This document shows positions 28,001 to 33,672 of a stretch of 37,557 nt of DNA, piece after piece. How positions within the stretch are numbered: position 1 is the first letter of the stretch; each line of letters begins with the position of its first letter. The notes under the pieces are model-generated. The model was given only the letters and a program-made list of their open reading frames with translations. It searched no databases and was not told the origin of the DNA. Made by a program: the position numbers and the translations under genes. Origin of the DNA: Chloroflexota bacterium (GTDB taxonomy: Bacteria; Chloroflexota; Limnocylindria; Limnocylindrales; CSP1-4). Location of the stretch: contig JAJYMP010000744.1 of the NCBI GenBank assembly GCA_021786915.1, positions 1-37,557 on the forward strand. The letters run 5' to 3'.

Positions 28001-29005
28001 GTGATCACTGTCACGAACCCCAACACCTGGCAGGACATCACCCTCTCCGGCCTCACGGACGTCGTCAGCAACGGCGGCGTCTGCACCGTTGCAGCGGGCC
28101 CGTACGTGGTCCCGAGGAGCGGCTACCTCGACGTCGCCTACAGCTGCACCTACGCCTCGGCCAGCTCGCTGAGCGGCACCAACACCGCCACGGCCACCTG
28201 GGACGAGGAGGCGTACGCAACCCCGACCGGCACGGCCTCCGGGGGCAAGGCGTTCACGCTGACCCAGGCGGGCAGCACGAACAAGACGATCAACGTCACC
28301 GACTCGTACGCGGGCGCACTCGGCACGCTCACCGCGACCGACACGGCCCCGTACGCGTCGGCCGACTACAAGTACTCCCGCACCATCCTGGCCGAGGTGG
28401 GCTGCTTCACCTACGACAACACCGCGACGATCACCGAGACCGGCCAATACGCCACCCAGACGGTTACCGTCTGCGGCAAGACGGGCGCCCTGACGATGGG
28501 CTTCTGGCAGAACAAGAACGGCCAGAGGATCATCACCAATGGAACCCAGACCGCCGGCGTGTGCGACAGCGGCACCTGGCTGCGGCAGTTCGATCCGTTC
28601 CAGGATCTGTCCGGCGCGGCGACCTGCAAGCAGGTTGCGACCTACGTGTACACCCTCGTCAAGGCTGCCAATGCGTCGGGCGCGTCGATGAACGCGATGC
28701 TCAAGGCGCAGATGATGGCCACCGCGCTTGACGTCTACTTCAGCGATCCGGACCTCGGTGGCAACGCGATCAAGGCCCCGGCCCCGATCGGCGACGTTGT
28801 CATCGACCTGACGCAGATCAAGGGCAAGAGCTCCAGCGCCGCCTTCGGGGGCGCCACGAGCATGACCGTCATGGACATGCTCACCTACGCCGCGTCGCGG
28901 TCGAACGTCGGCGGCAGCCTCTGGTATGGGAATGTCAAGTCCATCCCGGCGCTTGCCAAGGACGCCTTCGACGCGATCAACAACGAGTGGGCAGTCGGGC
29001 CGTGA
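22040..29005 (+). CDS. Giant secreted repeat protein (adhesin/surface-layer-like)
   Basis: A 2321-residue protein, predicted extracellular. A basic N-terminus and one hydrophobic segment (about 23-49, ending LVVADEP) form a signal peptide or anchor. A Pro/Thr/Ala/Asp-rich stalk runs to about 145. An Ig-like domain follows (IASDKADYAPSETVTLTGTN), then a unique region with Cys pairs and a SpaA-like segment near 490-590. Seven repeats of about 222 residues start at residues 595, 819, 1041, 1262, 1484, 1704 and 1929, each with DLTVTKTAAGTF-type and ITVTNPNDWE-type motifs and four Cys. The first is divergent. The C-terminal domain (2148-2321) starts LTMGFWQNKNGQ. There is no LPXTG, PEP-CTERM or terminal helix, so its anchoring is unknown. 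ATG 22040 has AGGAGG 8 nt upstream. A role in adhesion or matrix is inferred. Confidence 0.9.
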   Translation: MDGPQTTHATPRPGGQRGRFRRGVWSALVALETFLLVATLVTPALVVADEPSASPAASPTTAQVSPTPAAPDPTAAPDPTAVPAADPTVAPDPTADLPDPTAAPVVTADPATPAPPDPTATPAPVIAPATDAPVPTAAPATPEPLLAYAPNGPPTIASDKADYAPSETVTLTGTNWAAGESVRIVVNDTYGSSWQRDVTVAASDQGMITDSFSLPSWFVSNYDVKASGPVSGTATTTFTDLPIGTYDQCSNDLGSGYPSGDTGCRWVNGNLERNNSTYSEGDATVQRLWLTDLVPGSVHTLTLQYGTTKGGHHAYDFLTTWDWSENWITDADRCQDITGCTTATEDTLAIPTDPNAEGLDVLLGDRHFVMRGGSLTAGSATTPTIVSGDYTGDSETAITITFTVDPATGAMCTTDKKDVTTCGVALWFGAHVALTAQWTAIDGTTGAGGISGSPYHVALVQLDGAAVGQRDNQMQAGAVLKNGSIVILKDAVPNDPQDFSFNLTGGVINQDFSLDDDADPTLPTSQTFSLPAGTYTANELNIPAGWTLTNLACVVTGTNGTTTDVASPTATITLKTGFDTSDTVTCTYTDTHYSDLGISKTASPSLTRTYAWGISKAVDKTTVKIADGGAATFGYTVNVTHDTGTDSLWGVTGQITVTNSNSVAVSGVAVTDAINDANATCDVTGGSTTIASGGSATFDYTCTYTAAPAAQTQTNTATVTWTAFGSVHTTASATRSVDWSAATITRVDTSVDVTDTFGGTLGTVSYTDASPTTFTYSKTFTGDPGGTCTKHDNTATFTTNDTATTGSASKQVTVCVGKDLTVTKTAAGTFNRAYLWKIAKDVDKTTVNIADGDTATFGYTVKVDQTGFTDSGYTLSGKITVTNPNDWEAITADVSDSVDNGGACTVTGGTAVTIPASGSKVLDYSCTFSAAPNSYSGTNTATAAWDKAVAFTPNASATGTAEFTLGQVGATNKTITVTDTLGGTLGTVTATDGVPFASATFTYSHDFAGVGGTCTKYDNTATITETDQSASQTVTVCVGLDLTVSKTAAGTFDRTYLWKIAKAVDKTTATIASGGDATFNYTVTAEQTGFTDSGWTLSGVITVTNPNDWEDVTLTSLADVVDNGGACTLAAGPYTVTAGKTLDVAYSCTYASASSLSGTNTATATWDEEAYATPTGTASGGKAFTLTQAGSTNKTINVTDTLGGTLGTLTGTDGTPFAKATYTYSHDFAGVGGTCTKYDNTATITETGAFAKQTVEVCVGLDLTVSKTAAGTFDRTYLWSIDKNADKTLVKIAAGGSYEFTYTVDAAQTGFTDSGWTLSGKITVTNPNDWEAVTLAGLSDVVNNGGTCVVDNGPYVIPKSSSLDVTYSCSYASAPSSYSGTNTATATWDEAAYFTPTGTASGDKAFTLGQLGSTNKTINVTDSYAGALGTLTAKDAEPWASDTFTYKRTIAGVAGTCTDYDNTATITETKQTADETVTVCMGKDLTVTKTAAGTFNRTYLWSIAKDVDKTEIDIADGGTATFGYTVTVTPDGYTDSGWTMSGTITVTNPNDWEAITADVTDAFAGGVCTVTGGTDVVIEAGGSATLDYSCTFASQPAYTGTNTATAAWDEAAFFTPTGTASGTAGVTLGLLGETNRTITVVDDKTTATQVILGTADYYLGPFEFEYSVGQAGVAGTCTDYTNTAVIDETDQSASQTVTVCVGKDLAVTKTADASFDRLYKWLIDKSVDETRIDIADGGTATFNYSVLVTPDGYTDSNWQLSGTITVTNPNDWEAVTLTGLSDVVDVGGGVSCVVSDDGIGVVPASGHLDFTYTCSFTSQPDYSGTNTATATWDSAAAFTPTGSASGNAVVSIDLNTETDKTITVVDDKTDPLSPVTLGTWTWADGSHTFTYSLDKAGVAGACTDYTNTAVIDETDQSASQTVTVCVGMDLTVTKTAAGTFDRTYLWKIAKAVDKTTVSTGAGGTATFNYTVTATQTGVSDSGWTLSGVITVTNPNTWQDITLSGLTDVVSNGGVCTVAAGPYVVPRSGYLDVAYSCTYASASSLSGTNTATATWDEEAYATPTGTASGGKAFTLTQAGSTNKTINVTDSYAGALGTLTATDTAPYASADYKYSRTILAEVGCFTYDNTATITETGQYATQTVTVCGKTGALTMGFWQNKNGQRIITNGTQTAGVCDSGTWLRQFDPFQDLSGAATCKQVATYVYTLVKAANASGASMNAMLKAQMMATALDVYFSDPDLGGNAIKAPAPIGDVVIDLTQIKGKSSSAAFGGATSMTVMDMLTYAASRSNVGGSLWYGNVKSIPALAKDAFDAINNEWAVGP
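25462..25639 (+). repeat. 178-bp tract repeated identically at 28126-28303
   Basis: By eye, identical base for base to 28126-28303 although 2664 bp apart. It covers the middle of repeat units 3 and 7. After the tract, unit 7 switches to sequence resembling unit 4 (GACTCGTACGCGGGCGC), so unit 7 is a mosaic. Confidence 0.85.
28126..28303 (+). repeat. Second copy of the 178-bp identical tract
   Basis: Partner of 25462-25639. Earlier in the same unit, 27841-27907 also matches 25177-25243 closely, consistent with recent duplication or gene conversion between units 3 and 7. Confidence 0.85.
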
Positions 29006-29036
29006 TCCTCGGGCCTGCCTAGGCCCGCCGTCACGA

Positions 29037-29070
29037 GAAGAGGCGCCGGCCATGCGGCCGGCGCCTCTTC
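29037..29070. terminator. Perfect 15-bp hairpin between convergent genes
   Basis: 29037-29051 pairs perfectly with 29056-29070 around an ATGC loop. It lies 31 nt after the giant gene and 34 nt before the end of the facing secreted-protein gene, so it can serve both strands. Neither side has a long U-run. Confidence 0.75.
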
Positions 29071-29104
29071 ATGCGTGGCGATCCCGGGGATCCCGGTCCA
29101 ATCG

Positions 29105-29587
29105 TCAACCCGCGACGTCGAACGTTGCCGGCCCGGCGAGCGTCACGATGGTCTTGCCGCCATAGGCGTAGAGGGTCGCCCTGCAACTGGCCGGGCCGCC
29201 GTTGAGCAGCCACTGCGATGAGCCACCACCGAGCTTGAAGGTGGCGTCAGTGTGGTCAAGCTGGACGTAGACAGGGGTCGCGTCCTGCGAGCACGAGACG
29301 ACGATCATCGGGTACTGGTTGCCGGTCAGACCGCCTGCCGACGACGTGAACGTGACGGAGCTGCCGAGGTGCAGCGCCGACGGATCCTGGTTCAGGCTGA
29401 TCGACGACGAGGAGGCGGGGGTCCGCGGACCCTTTGCGAACGCATCGCTGGCGCCAGCGGGCTTGTCGCCGGTCGCGACCGCCCCCGCGAACACCAGGGC
29501 GGTGCCGATCGCCGCGACGAGGGCGGCCTCGGTGACGGCGACAGCGGCATGCCTGACGCCGCTGCCCATAGTCGTGAGAATTCGCAT
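29105..29587 (-). CDS. Small secreted protein under a cyclic di-GMP riboswitch
   Basis: A 160-residue exported protein of unknown family. It has a hydrophobic segment at about 15-40 (VTEAALVAAIGTALVFAGAV), then a short Ser/Pro-rich stretch. The rest is a beta-rich domain: SALHLGSSVTFTSSAGGL, MIVVSCSQDATPVYVQLDH, LNGGPASCRATLYAY. The two Cys could form a disulfide. It resembles a single Ig-like fold but I cannot name it. ATG 29587 has GGAGA about 7 nt upstream. The open frame extends further upstream through the riboswitch and is not coding. It converges on the giant repeat gene and may act with it. Confidence 0.82.
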   Translation of the reverse strand: MRILTTMGSGVRHAAVAVTEAALVAAIGTALVFAGAVATGDKPAGASDAFAKGPRTPASSSSISLNQDPSALHLGSSVTFTSSAGGLTGNQYPMIVVSCSQDATPVYVQLDHTDATFKLGGGSSQWLLNGGPASCRATLYAYGGKTIVTLAGPATFDVAG

Positions 29588-29650
29588 CGGGTCTCTCCTG
29601 CCGCCGTCCCTGGCGGCCTGTGACCGCGCGATCGCGCCGCGCGGGTCCGG

Positions 29651-29726
29651 CGTCGGCAGCCCGGCTGACTCGTTCCGAGTCCCGTGGCGTTGCGTCCCCG
29701 GGTCGCCCCGGGTTTGCCGCTTGTCG
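29651..29726 (-). promoter_or_regulatory. Cyclic di-GMP-I (GEMM-I) riboswitch aptamer
   Basis: Read on the minus strand, the conserved core is present in order: GGCAAACC, a CGGG-GCGA-CCCG hairpin with a GNRA loop, GGGACGCAACGCC, ACGGG, a GACTC/GAGTC hairpin (P3), then AGCCGGGCTGCCGA. This matches the GEMM-I consensus. The G aligned with Vc2 G20 is present, favouring cyclic di-GMP over cGAMP, though the base aligned with A18 looks changed. Two hairpins lie between the aptamer and the start codon: CCGCGC/GCGCGG, and GCCGCC-AGGGAC-GGCGGC directly before the AGGAG. With no U-run, control of ribosome access is more likely than termination. Confidence 0.9.
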
Positions 29727-29783
29727 AGCCAGTCGTCCCTGAACCGATGCTGGCAACCGGCGCGTTGACGCCGATCTGGGGCG

Positions 29784-29789
29784 AATCTA
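29784..29789 (-). promoter_or_regulatory. Possible -10 of the riboswitch transcript
   Basis: TAGATT on the minus strand, about 57 nt upstream of the aptamer. No clear -35. A start near 29777 would give a leader of about 190 nt. Confidence 0.35.
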
Positions 29790-29905
29790 GTCGGCGTCGG
29801 GACGCGATCCCACTGGTCGATGGTCCGTGTTGGCGGCGGGGATCCTCCTAGGGGATTCACCCGAGTGCCTCGGCGCACCACCCGGCCGAATCGAACGCCT
29901 CGCCG

Positions 29906-29911
29906 TATCCT
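29906..29911 (+). promoter_or_regulatory. -10 element of a leaderless transcript
   Basis: TATCCT ends 7 nt before ATG 29919, with no Shine-Dalgarno. It is the same hexamer as before the PAC2 gene. Confidence 0.5.
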
Positions 29912-29918
29912 GCGCGAC

Positions 29919-30361
29919 ATGGTCCGCCTCGCCCACGCCTTCTGGCCGCGCTGGTACCGGACGCTCGGCCGACTCGACCGGCCGATGGCCTGGGCCTGGC
30001 GCCGCTCCGGCATCGGCAACGTGGTGCGCGTCGTGCTCGTCGTGCGGCGCAGCGGCGAGGAGCGCAGGTGTTCCTGGGACTGCTCCGCGTCGGCGATCGC
30101 CGGTACCTGGGCCACCCGGATCGGGCATGCGCCTGGACGCGCAACCTCGAGACGGCCGGGGGCGGCAAGCTGGAGGGTCGCGACGGCGCTCGCGAGCGCT
30201 TCGCGGCCACACTGCTCGAGCCCGGGCCGGAGCGCGACGCGGTGATCCGGGCGACGTTCCACCAGCACCCACTCCCCGGCGGCCCCCTCTACCGGCTGTT
30301 CCGCGCCAACCCGCGCGAGGCCGGCCGCCTCTGCTGCATCACCACCCCGGAGTCCGAATGA
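29919..30361 (+). pseudogene. F420-dependent nitroreductase/quinone-reductase-like gene with -1 frameshift
   Basis: From ATG 29919 the frame reads HAFWPRWYRTLGRLDRPMAW and VVRVVLVVRRSGEERR, then near 30068 homology moves to another frame: VFLGLLRVGDRRYLGHPD, WTRNLETAGGG and a C-terminus ending at 30361. Together they look like one split-barrel protein of the Ddn/F420H2-quinone-reductase type (about 148 residues). The 443-nt length is one base short of a multiple of three, so one base seems lost around AGG-GTG at 30066-30070. It could be a real mutation, an assembly error or, less likely, programmed frameshifting. The family call is moderate. Its stop overlaps the next gene as ATGA, suggesting the locus was recently intact. 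Confidence 0.6.
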
Positions 30362-30870
30362 CGGCCCAGCACGATCCCGACCGCGAAGCCCTCGAGGCGG
30401 CCCTAGCCGGGCGCGGGCCCTACGAGCTGTTCCCCTGCGACCCGGCTTTCGCCGACACCGCCTCCTTCTGCGCCCACTACGGCTTCGATCCCGCCGATTC
30501 GGCCAACACGATCGTGGTGGTGGGCAAGGGGGCCGAGCCCGTCTACGCCGCGTGCGTCGTCCTCGCCACGCACCGCCTGGACGTCAACCGCGTGGTCAAG
30601 GGGCGGTTCGGCCGCAAGGCGTCGTTCGCCTCGCCTGAGGAGACCCGGGCGCTCACCGGTCACGAGATCGGTGGCGTCACGGCGTTCGGGCTGCCCGAAG
30701 ACCTGCCGGTGTGGGTGGACGCCGCGGTGATGACCCGAGACAAGATCGTCCTGGGCGGAGGCAGTCGGAGCTGGAAGGTCATCGCGCCGCCGGCGATCCT
30801 GCGCACGCTGCCCAGCGCGGCCGTGGTGGAGGGGCTCGCGAACCCGGCGACCCCGCCCGACCCGACCTGA
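30358..30870 (+). CDS. YbaK/EbsC-type aminoacyl-tRNA deacylase
   Basis: Probably clears mischarged tRNA, as YbaK/ProX proteins do. In the 170-residue sequence, TIVVVGKGAEPVYAACVVLA, then VNRVVKGRFGRKASFASPEE and TGHEIGGVTAFGLPEDLPV are the family signatures, the last being especially typical. The Lys in VVVGKG probably corresponds to the essential Lys of YbaK. About the first 20 residues are extra. ATG 30358 overlaps the stop of the frameshifted reductase (ATGA), so translation may be coupled to it; the frameshift would not move that stop. Confidence 0.85.
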   Translation: MTAQHDPDREALEAALAGRGPYELFPCDPAFADTASFCAHYGFDPADSANTIVVVGKGAEPVYAACVVLATHRLDVNRVVKGRFGRKASFASPEETRALTGHEIGGVTAFGLPEDLPVWVDAAVMTRDKIVLGGGSRSWKVIAPPAILRTLPSAAVVEGLANPATPPDPT

Positions 30871-30889
30871 CGCGATTGCCGCGCCCCCA

Positions 30890-30895
30890 TACCAT
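30890..30895 (+). promoter_or_regulatory. -10 element of a leaderless transcript
   Basis: TACCAT ends 6 nt before ATG 30902, with no ribosome-binding site. It fits the TANNNT pattern seen at other genes here. Confidence 0.5.
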
Positions 30896-30901
30896 GGGCG
30901 C

Positions 30902-31780
30902 ATGACGAACATGCAGCGGCTCGTGCTGGTTCTGGCGTTCATCTTCGCCGTCCTCCTCGGCGTGCTCCTGGCGACCCACCTGCTCGGCAGCGGCTCGTCC
31001 ACGCCCACGGGCGCGCCTTCAGGCTCCTCGGCCGCCGCATCGCCTCCCGCGCCGTCCTCGGCCCCGTCGTCGGCAGCGCCATCCGCGTCGGCCGCCCCGT
31101 CGCCCTCGGCGTCGCCGTCGTCGAGCCCCACGCCCACGCCCAGCCCCACGCCCGTGCCGACCACCGCCATCACGTTCGTCCAGCTCGGCCTCGACGCGGC
31201 CACGGATGCCAACGGGACGACGAGGGCCATCTCCCTCGCGGCGCAGACCGGGACCGTGACCGTGAAGCTCAAGACCGAATCGGGCGGCAACAGCCAGGTC
31301 TGCCTCATCGCCGACGGCAATCAGCTCGCCTGCCACACCGGCGTGACCAGCACGCTGACGGGCGTCAACAAGAAGGCCAGCTCGAACTTCCAGGTGACGC
31401 TCCGGGGGGCGGCAGGCGCCACGCCGGTCGTGGACGTGACGATCACCTTCCCGGCCACCAAGCCCAAGGTGACGATCCGGAACGCACGGTTCGACGGGAC
31501 CGACGCGCCCGCCACCAACGGCCTGCAGGTGGTCGCCACGCCGCGGGCCAAGGGCTCCTATCACATCGCCGCGGACTGGGGCGGCCACCCGTTCCTCTAC
31601 GAGCTGGACCTCATCGAGCAGGGCGGGCCCGGCCTCAAGACCGTGAAGCCGACGACCGGCGCCACGAAGCTGAGCGTGAGCTTCCCGGTGGTGCCGCCGC
31701 ACGCCTGGATGTTCGTCCTGCGGAACACGGAAGCGGGCTTCGGCGCGACGCCGCTGGTCGCCACGTTCACCTGGCCGTAG
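30902..31780 (+). CDS. Exported protein with Ser/Pro stalk, unknown function
   Basis: A 292-residue protein with an N-terminal hydrophobic helix (about 6-28, LVLVLAFIFAVLLGVLLATH), acting as signal anchor or signal peptide. A Ser/Ala/Pro/Thr stalk runs to about residue 85 (repeats of PSPSASPSS type). The outer part has two beta-rich sections: one with TGTVTVKLKTESGG and a possible disulfide (CLIADGNQLAC), the other with KGSYHIAADWGGHPFLYELDL and a C-terminal FGATPLVATFTW. I recognise no catalytic motif. The stalk resembles those of the lipoprotein at 6572 and the giant protein. ATG 30902 is supported by the leaderless -10. Confidence 0.75.
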   Translation: MTNMQRLVLVLAFIFAVLLGVLLATHLLGSGSSTPTGAPSGSSAAASPPAPSSAPSSAAPSASAAPSPSASPSSSPTPTPSPTPVPTTAITFVQLGLDAATDANGTTRAISLAAQTGTVTVKLKTESGGNSQVCLIADGNQLACHTGVTSTLTGVNKKASSNFQVTLRGAAGATPVVDVTITFPATKPKVTIRNARFDGTDAPATNGLQVVATPRAKGSYHIAADWGGHPFLYELDLIEQGGPGLKTVKPTTGATKLSVSFPVVPPHAWMFVLRNTEAGFGATPLVATFTWP

Positions 31781-31787
31781 CGGGCCG

Positions 31788-31845
31788 CCGGGAGCGCCTG
31801 CGACCTACTCCCGGGGACCTGCCGATCCTGACCGCTGAGTCAGGA
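31788..31845. terminator. Two consecutive hairpins between convergent genes
   Basis: CCGGGAG (31788-31794) pairs with CTCCCGG (31808-31814), and TCCTGAC (31826-31832) pairs with GTCAGGA (31839-31845). They fill the 72-nt gap between two facing genes. No U-run. Confidence 0.5.
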
Positions 31846-31852
31846 CCCGCCG

Positions 31853-33442
31853 TCATGGACAGGTGCCGGCGGGAGCGACGACGCGGTACACCGGGAGCGG
31901 CGTCGTGGCAACGGGACCGCCGATGCCGACCGTGACCGTGAACGCCGGGTCCAGCGTGAACAGCGCCCGCGTCGGGACGAGGTCGGATTCGCTGGGTCGG
32001 AGGATGAAGACTGGCCGCTGGCAGACCATCGCGCGGATCCGGTCCTCGCGCGTGCCGCCCGGCTCGTAGACGACGTTGGTGTCGTCGATGACGAGCACGT
32101 CCGGGCGGTCGCCCAGGATGTGCTGGGCGTACCAGAGGGGCGTGGAGGCGCCCCAGAACGAGAGGATCGCCGCGTCCTGCGGCAGCTGACTGGTCATCAT
32201 CGCCACGTAGTCGTCGCCCGAGTGGTTCGCGCTCAGGTCTGCCGAGGGCAGGTTCACGACCGCGAGCAGGACGGCCATCGCCGATGCGCCCGCGATGGCG
32301 AGCGGCCCCGCGGCCCGCGCCGCCGCGCTCGGCAGCCAGTCCTCGGCGACGCGCGCCGCCGCCTCGACGGCCACCGCCGCCCCGAGCCCGAGCACCAGGA
32401 ACGGCACCAGCAGGTAGTGCTCGAGCTCCAGGTAGTTCGCCCAGACGTCAGCGCCGGCGATCAGGATCCCGACGAGCGGGAGGCCGAGCGACGGCCGCCG
32501 CACCAGCAGCACCGCGATGCCGATGACGCCGGCGAGCGGCAGGAGCAGGACGCCGCGCTCCACCACGAGGCCGACCAGCGACGGTCCCGCCGCCAGCAGC
32601 GTGGAGATGCTGCTGGCGGCGAGGATGTCCGTCTCCTGGGCGCGGAACTGGGTGCCGGTGACGAGGAAGAGGAACGAGTCGAGCGTGGTCGGGTGGTTGT
32701 ACGCGAGCGGCGGGTTGAACCGCGCGGCGATCGGGATGTAGGCGTACACGGTCAGGCCGAGGAGCGCCGTCAGGATCGGCAGGAACACGAGCTTCGGCCG
32801 ATCGAGGAGCGCCCGCCTGCCCGCCCAGACGGCGAACAGCGCGATGAACGGCGCGACGAACAGCGTCAGCAGGTGGTTGCCGAGGGCGAGCCCGGTGATC
32901 AGCCCGCACAGCGCGAGGTCGCGCGGACGGCCGCCGTCAGCCCAGGCGAGCGCCCGGTCGAGCAGCAGCGCCATGAGGAACAGGTGGAGCGGGTTGACCT
33001 CGGCCACCGTCGCGGCCGCCCAGACCGTGCCGGCGGCCCCGGTGGCCAGGGCCGCGGCGGCAGCGATGGCCGGACGCACGCCGAGCCGGGTCGCCGCCCA
33101 GCAGAGGGTCGCGAGCGTCAGGGCGACGAGCACCGCCGAGAACAGGTTCGCCCGGTAGGCGACGCTCCCGAAGGGCAGCAGCTCGAACAGGTGCGCGGCC
33201 AGGATGAACGTGGGGTAGCCGGTGGGGTGGGCGATGCCCAGCAGGTGCGGGACCGACTGCATCTCGCCCCAGTCGTCGAACGCCTGGCCCGGGAGGAGCG
33301 TCCGCAGGTAGGCGACGAGGGCGACGACGAACACCACGACCGGTGCCAGCCGCGCACCGATCGAGGGCGGAACCGGGCGCTGCCACACCGGGTCCCAGCC
33401 TTGCGGCCGGCCCAGCGACGGGCGCGGTCTGTCTTCTTCCAT
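31853..33442 (-). CDS. DUF2723-family multi-pass membrane protein (GT-C glycosyltransferase-like)
   Basis: A 529-residue protein with about a dozen hydrophobic helices and a soluble C-terminal domain of about 130 residues. The first loop carries the family signature FDDWGEMQSVPHLLGIAHP, then TGYPTF, then LPFGSVAYRANLFSAV. The acidic FDDWGE motif sits where GT-C mannosyl/arabinosyltransferases hold their catalytic Asp, so transfer of a lipid-linked sugar to protein or envelope glycan is plausible. The C-terminal part (LPQDAAILSFWGASTPLWYA) is typical of the family. ATG 33442 is assumed; a GGGAGG lies only 1 nt upstream, so the true start may be slightly further in. Confidence 0.88.
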   Translation of the reverse strand: MEEDRPRPSLGRPQGWDPVWQRPVPPSIGARLAPVVVFVVALVAYLRTLLPGQAFDDWGEMQSVPHLLGIAHPTGYPTFILAAHLFELLPFGSVAYRANLFSAVLVALTLATLCWAATRLGVRPAIAAAAALATGAAGTVWAAATVAEVNPLHLFLMALLLDRALAWADGGRPRDLALCGLITGLALGNHLLTLFVAPFIALFAVWAGRRALLDRPKLVFLPILTALLGLTVYAYIPIAARFNPPLAYNHPTTLDSFLFLVTGTQFRAQETDILAASSISTLLAAGPSLVGLVVERGVLLLPLAGVIGIAVLLVRRPSLGLPLVGILIAGADVWANYLELEHYLLVPFLVLGLGAAVAVEAAARVAEDWLPSAAARAAGPLAIAGASAMAVLLAVVNLPSADLSANHSGDDYVAMMTSQLPQDAAILSFWGASTPLWYAQHILGDRPDVLVIDDTNVVYEPGGTREDRIRAMVCQRPVFILRPSESDLVPTRALFTLDPAFTVTVGIGGPVATTPLPVYRVVAPAGTCP

Positions 33443-33510
33443 GCCTCCCTCGTTGCGTGACGCTGGAGGATCGTACTGCCCCGGGCCGGTGGCGCGGGAC
33501 GCTGTGTCAG

Positions 33511-33672
33511 GGGCGGCTTGCGGTCGGGAAGGCCGCGGCATCCCCTGAGGGCGCGCCGGAGGATGTACTCCGCCTGCCCGTTGACCGAGCGGAGGCCGTC
33601 CGCGCCCCATCGCTGGAGGGCCGCGGACGTCTCAGGGTCCTGGCGGAGCAGGAACGGCTTGCGCTGGGCCAG
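33511..33672 (-). pseudogene. Decayed ribbon-helix-helix (Arc-like) DNA-binding gene
   Basis: The minus-strand frame reads AQRKPFLLRQDPETSAALQ, RWGADGLRSVNGQAEYILRR and ALRGCRGLPDRKPPL. This matches the common ~55-residue Arc-like proteins whose consensus is close to RKPFLLRLDP...[25 protein letters not shown]. A TGA lies a few codons upstream with no ATG, GTG or TTG after it, so the only possible start is CTG (33670-33672). No stop follows: the frame runs on into the DUF2723 gene. Loss of both ends plus unusual substitutions indicate a remnant; a rare CTG start is the alternative. Confidence 0.5.

Larger units (their letters stand above)
23822..28480 (+). repeat. Seven tandem ~222-codon repeats
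   Basis: Units begin at 23822, 24494, 25160, 25823, 26489, 27149 and 27824, with spacings of 672, 666, 663, 666, 660 and 675 bp; the last unit ends at 28480. Every unit keeps four Cys at the same places (GGxCxV, YxCxxx, GxCxxYxN-type and VxVC). The first unit is clearly divergent; the other six share long DNA tracts. Confidence 0.93.

Noticed and set aside
28650..28690. NASGAS in the giant protein as an ApbE flavinylation site
   Set aside because: The required Asp/Asn three residues before the Ser is missing, and it is not in an FMN-binding domain.
27452..29053. 533-residue minus-strand frame at the end of the giant gene
   Set aside because: Same cause: a shadow of the repeats and C-terminal domain, running through the terminator.
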